This document shows positions 62,088 through 64,000 of a stretch of 64,000 nt of DNA, piece by piece; within the stretch, counting starts at the first letter, position 1; the number at the start of each line of letters is the position of its first letter. The position numbers were made by a program, and so were the translations under genes. The DNA is taken from the NCBI GenBank assembly GCA_963760375.1, contig CAVXCS010000007.1, forward strand, positions 496,001 through 560,000. The letters are read 5' to 3'. Origin of the DNA: Pelagihabitans sp963760375. GTDB lineage: Bacteria > Bacteroidota > Bacteroidia > Flavobacteriales > Flavobacteriaceae. Under the pieces are notes generated by a model. That model was given only the letters and a program-made list of their open reading frames with translations. It was not told where the DNA came from and made no database searches.

Positions 62088-64000
62088 TCATTTTCCGCCC
62101 TCGATTTCAAATTCTATTTTCTCGAGTTGACCGTTGCCCTCAATTTCCACCACATACTTTCCTACGGGAAGATAAGTTACGCCGTTCTTGGCTTCCTTGA
62201 GTTCGACCTTGTTTTTTTTGAGGTAGGCCAATTTGCCGATTTTTGAAAATGCCACATCATAGGAAAGAATATTGAACCCTTTATCGGCCGTCACCGCTGT
62301 GGAACTCACCGTAATGCCATCCAGTGTCTTCACGGCGGCCTTGTAACTTCCGGGCGCGGCGCTAAGAAAAGTAACATCCAGTCCAGGGGTTCTTGCTTTG
62401 CCCCATGCACTCCAGGCATTGCCCCAACGATCGGAATGTTTGATGTTCTCCGGTTTGAAGACGTAGAGCTCCTTTTGTAACAAGGCCGGGGTCAACTGTT
62501 GAATTTTTGAAATATCGGCTTGGTAAATACTTCTTCCATGGGTACCCACCAAAAGGTGCTTGGCCTTGGGCTGGATCACCAAATCATGCACGGCCACGTT
62601 GGGAAGGCCATTTTGAAAAACCGCCCAATTAGCACCACGATCAAAGGAAGCATAAAGTCCGTTATCGGTCCCTACAAATAAAACATTCTGGTTTTCAGGG
62701 TCTTCCACGATTGCATTTATGGGGGCAGCGGGAATGGCTTTACCGATGTCCTTCCATGTCTTGCCATGATCTTCGCTCACATAGAGGTAAGGTGCAAGGT
62801 CGTCCCAGCGATAACCGTTTAATGCTACATAAACCCTTTGCTGTTTATGTTTTGAGGCCACCACCCGACTGACCCATAGGTCGCTGGGCAAGGTCTTTGA
62901 AATAATTTCCCATGTCGCACCGCCATTTTGTGTGATTTGTACGAGACCATCGTCACTGCCGGTATAGATAAGGCCAAATTTAAATGGGGATTCTGCAATG
63001 GTGGTAAGCGTACCATACGCAACATTGCCCTTTTTCCCCCCTTGGGTAAGGTCGGGCGAAATCGTTTCCCAATCATCGCCTTGATTGAACGAGCGGTGCA
63101 ATTTGTTCCCTCCCAGATAGAGAATGTCTTGATTGTGGTGGGAGAGCAGGATGGGTGTTTGCCAATTGAAACGAAAGGGGGCTTCCCCGAGGTCGTGCTT
63201 TGGCTGTATATATTTTTGCTCGTTTTTAGCCTTGTTCACCCTAAAATAGTTGCCAAATTGAAATCCGGTATAGACCAGGTTATGGTCGCGATTATCGATC
63301 TGCACCTGCATCCCGTCACCCCCCATGATCGACTTCCAGGGATATTCACCGCTTTGGTGCCAATCGCTGTTTTCTTCGGCATTATGGGGTCCTTCCCAAA
63401 CACCATTGTCTTGAAGACCCCCGTAGACGTGGTAGGGCTCTTGGTTGTCTACGTTGATATAATAAAATTGCCCGACTGCAGGCATGTTGTTCTTGATCCA
63501 ACTGGTGCCGTCGTCATAGCTGATATTGACCCCCCCATCGTTGCCGTTGATCAAATGGCCGGGCATTTTTGGATCGATCCAGATGGCATGGTGGTCCGAA
63601 TGCACATTATCCCCATCGATGGCTATATAGGTTTTTCCCCCGTCATCCGATCTGATGATGGGCACGCCGGCCAGATAAATTCTGTTCACGTCGTTGGGAT
63701 CGATCGCAATTTGCGCGAAGTAATACCCATAACTATAAAAAAGGTCATCGATATAGGAACTGTTTTGCTTGGCCCAGCTGAGACCCCCATCATTGCTTCG
63801 ATACACCTCTGCCCCAATGACCGGGGTATCGAACAAGAGCGAATTGGCATCTTCCAGATACTTGGCCAAATCTACAGGTTTTACCGAGCCATCACGGACC
63901 ATTTGCTTCAGGTTGTCTGCCCTGTATTTTTCTTGAAATCCGTTGGTTTTTAAAAAATCGTTCAGTTTGGCATCCTCCAACTTCAGGAAATCTTCCTCTG
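62088..64000 (-). CDS. VPS10/BNR-repeat (sortilin-like) protein, 5' end outside window
   Basis: The frame is open through the window edge, so at least 637 residues are visible and the N-terminal half is missing. The visible part is a beta-propeller of Asp-box/BNR repeats (DGGLSWAKQN, DGGKTYIAID, NQGDDWETISP, NGGATWEIIS, DHGKTWKDIG, DRGANWAVFQ), then GTHGRSIYQADISKIQ, the usual end of the propeller, and a small beta domain at the C-terminus. Bacteroidota members are large, exported proteins often labelled glycosyl hydrolase, but no catalytic residues are evident here. Binding or scaffolding at the cell surface is plausible. Confidence 0.85.
   Translation of the reverse strand, partial: EEDFLKLEDAKLNDFLKTNGFQEKYRADNLKQMVRDGSVKPVDLAKYLEDANSLLFDTPVIGAEVYRSNDGGLSWAKQNSSYIDDLFYSYGYYFAQIAIDPNDVNRIYLAGVPIIRSDDGGKTYIAIDGDNVHSDHHAIWIDPKMPGHLINGNDGGVNISYDDGTSWIKNNMPAVGQFYYINVDNQEPYHVYGGLQDNGVWEGPHNAEENSDWHQSGEYPWKSIMGGDGMQVQIDNRDHNLVYTGFQFGNYFRVNKAKNEQKYIQPKHDLGEAPFRFNWQTPILLSHHNQDILYLGGNKLHRSFNQGDDWETISPDLTQGGKKGNVAYGTLTTIAESPFKFGLIYTGSDDGLVQITQNGGATWEIISKTLPSDLWVSRVVASKHKQQRVYVALNGYRWDDLAPYLYVSEDHGKTWKDIGKAIPAAPINAIVEDPENQNVLFVGTDNGLYASFDRGANWAVFQNGLPNVAVHDLVIQPKAKHLLVGTHGRSIYQADISKIQQLTPALLQKELYVFKPENIKHSDRWGNAWSAWGKARTPGLDVTFLSAAPGSYKAAVKTLDGITVSSTAVTADKGFNILSYDVAFSKIGKLAYLKKNKVELKEAKNGVTYLPVGKYVVEIEGNGQLEKIEFEIEGGK

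Noticed and set aside
62928..63953. A 341-codon plus-strand frame opposite the VPS10/BNR gene
   Set aside because: The minus frame has regular Asp-box repeats and runs out of the window; the plus frame is a shadow.
1..64000. tRNA, rRNA, prophage, plasmid origin or transposase genes
   Set aside because: I looked through all intergenic stretches and protein frames and saw no supporting motif or structure.

Overview
The window reads as a chromosomal segment of a member of the Flavobacteriaceae (phylum Bacteroidota), probably marine. The evidence is family content: gliding and type IX secretion lipoproteins (SprE/PorW, GldH), an atp operon without atpD/atpC that starts with atpZ and a DUF6168 gene, a three-gene b-type succinate dehydrogenase, and DUF6341/DUF6427/DUF4254/DUF4292/DUF5687 families. 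Several intergenic regions also carry the Bacteroidota promoter element TAnnTTTG. I cannot assign a genus. I see no tRNA, rRNA, insertion sequence, prophage or CRISPR array.

Layout. 1-14.1 kb is a surface-glycan locus: an O-antigen ligase-like protein (cut by the window edge), a convergent two-gene unit (diacylglycerol-kinase-like lipid kinase plus a large phosphoglycerol transferase/ILEI/GDPD fusion), two sugar-nucleotide SDR enzymes, three glycosyltransferases, an MBOAT/AlgJ-type O-acetylation pair and a WecA/TagO-type initiating transferase. 14.1-18.4 kb holds purD, three lineage-typical unknown families and a frameshifted GT9 glycosyltransferase. 18.4-22.6 kb has a TetR regulator, a PaaE-like reductase and a DUF5687/ABC ATPase pair. 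23-32 kb runs from sprE through bactofilin into the F1Fo ATP synthase genes atpZ-(DUF6168)-atpB-E-F-H-A-G. 32-37.4 kb is a Wzx flippase, dut, a TPR protein, a DUF4292 lipoprotein and an EnvC-like activator. 37.4-48.5 kb is mainly housekeeping (aldo/keto reductase, thioesterase, HU-SPOR protein, dprA, trpS, plsC, recA, trhO) plus an ECF sigma factor followed by a protein joining an anti-sigma-like front to an outer-membrane barrel. 48.7-54.2 kb is ricT-gldH-PBP1A and a two-subunit CoA transferase. 54.2-64 kb holds a small ORF with a strong terminator, a frameshifted GNAT gene, a serine hydrolase, an aminotransferase, an orphan Vsr-type nuclease, sdhCAB and the end of a VPS10/BNR-repeat protein.

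Two things stand out. First, the operon at 776-4630 joins an OpgB-like phosphoglycerol transferase, an ILEI/FAM3-like domain and a GDPD domain in one protein, and encodes a DAG kinase 3 bases downstream. That fits a closed cycle in which phosphatidylglycerol donates phosphoglycerol to a surface glycan and the diacylglycerol left behind is re-phosphorylated. Second, an 18-base palindrome (ACCGACC-N4-GGTCGGT) occurs eight times between genes, always as four pairs with centres 122-126 bases apart and unrelated sequence inside each pair. One pair fills a gap between two convergent genes, so it cannot be a simple promoter operator. I do not recognise this element.

Three genes (GT9, DUF6168, GNAT) each become intact if one base is added or removed. 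This may be real decay or residual indel errors in the assembly, and should be resolved before those genes are called broken.
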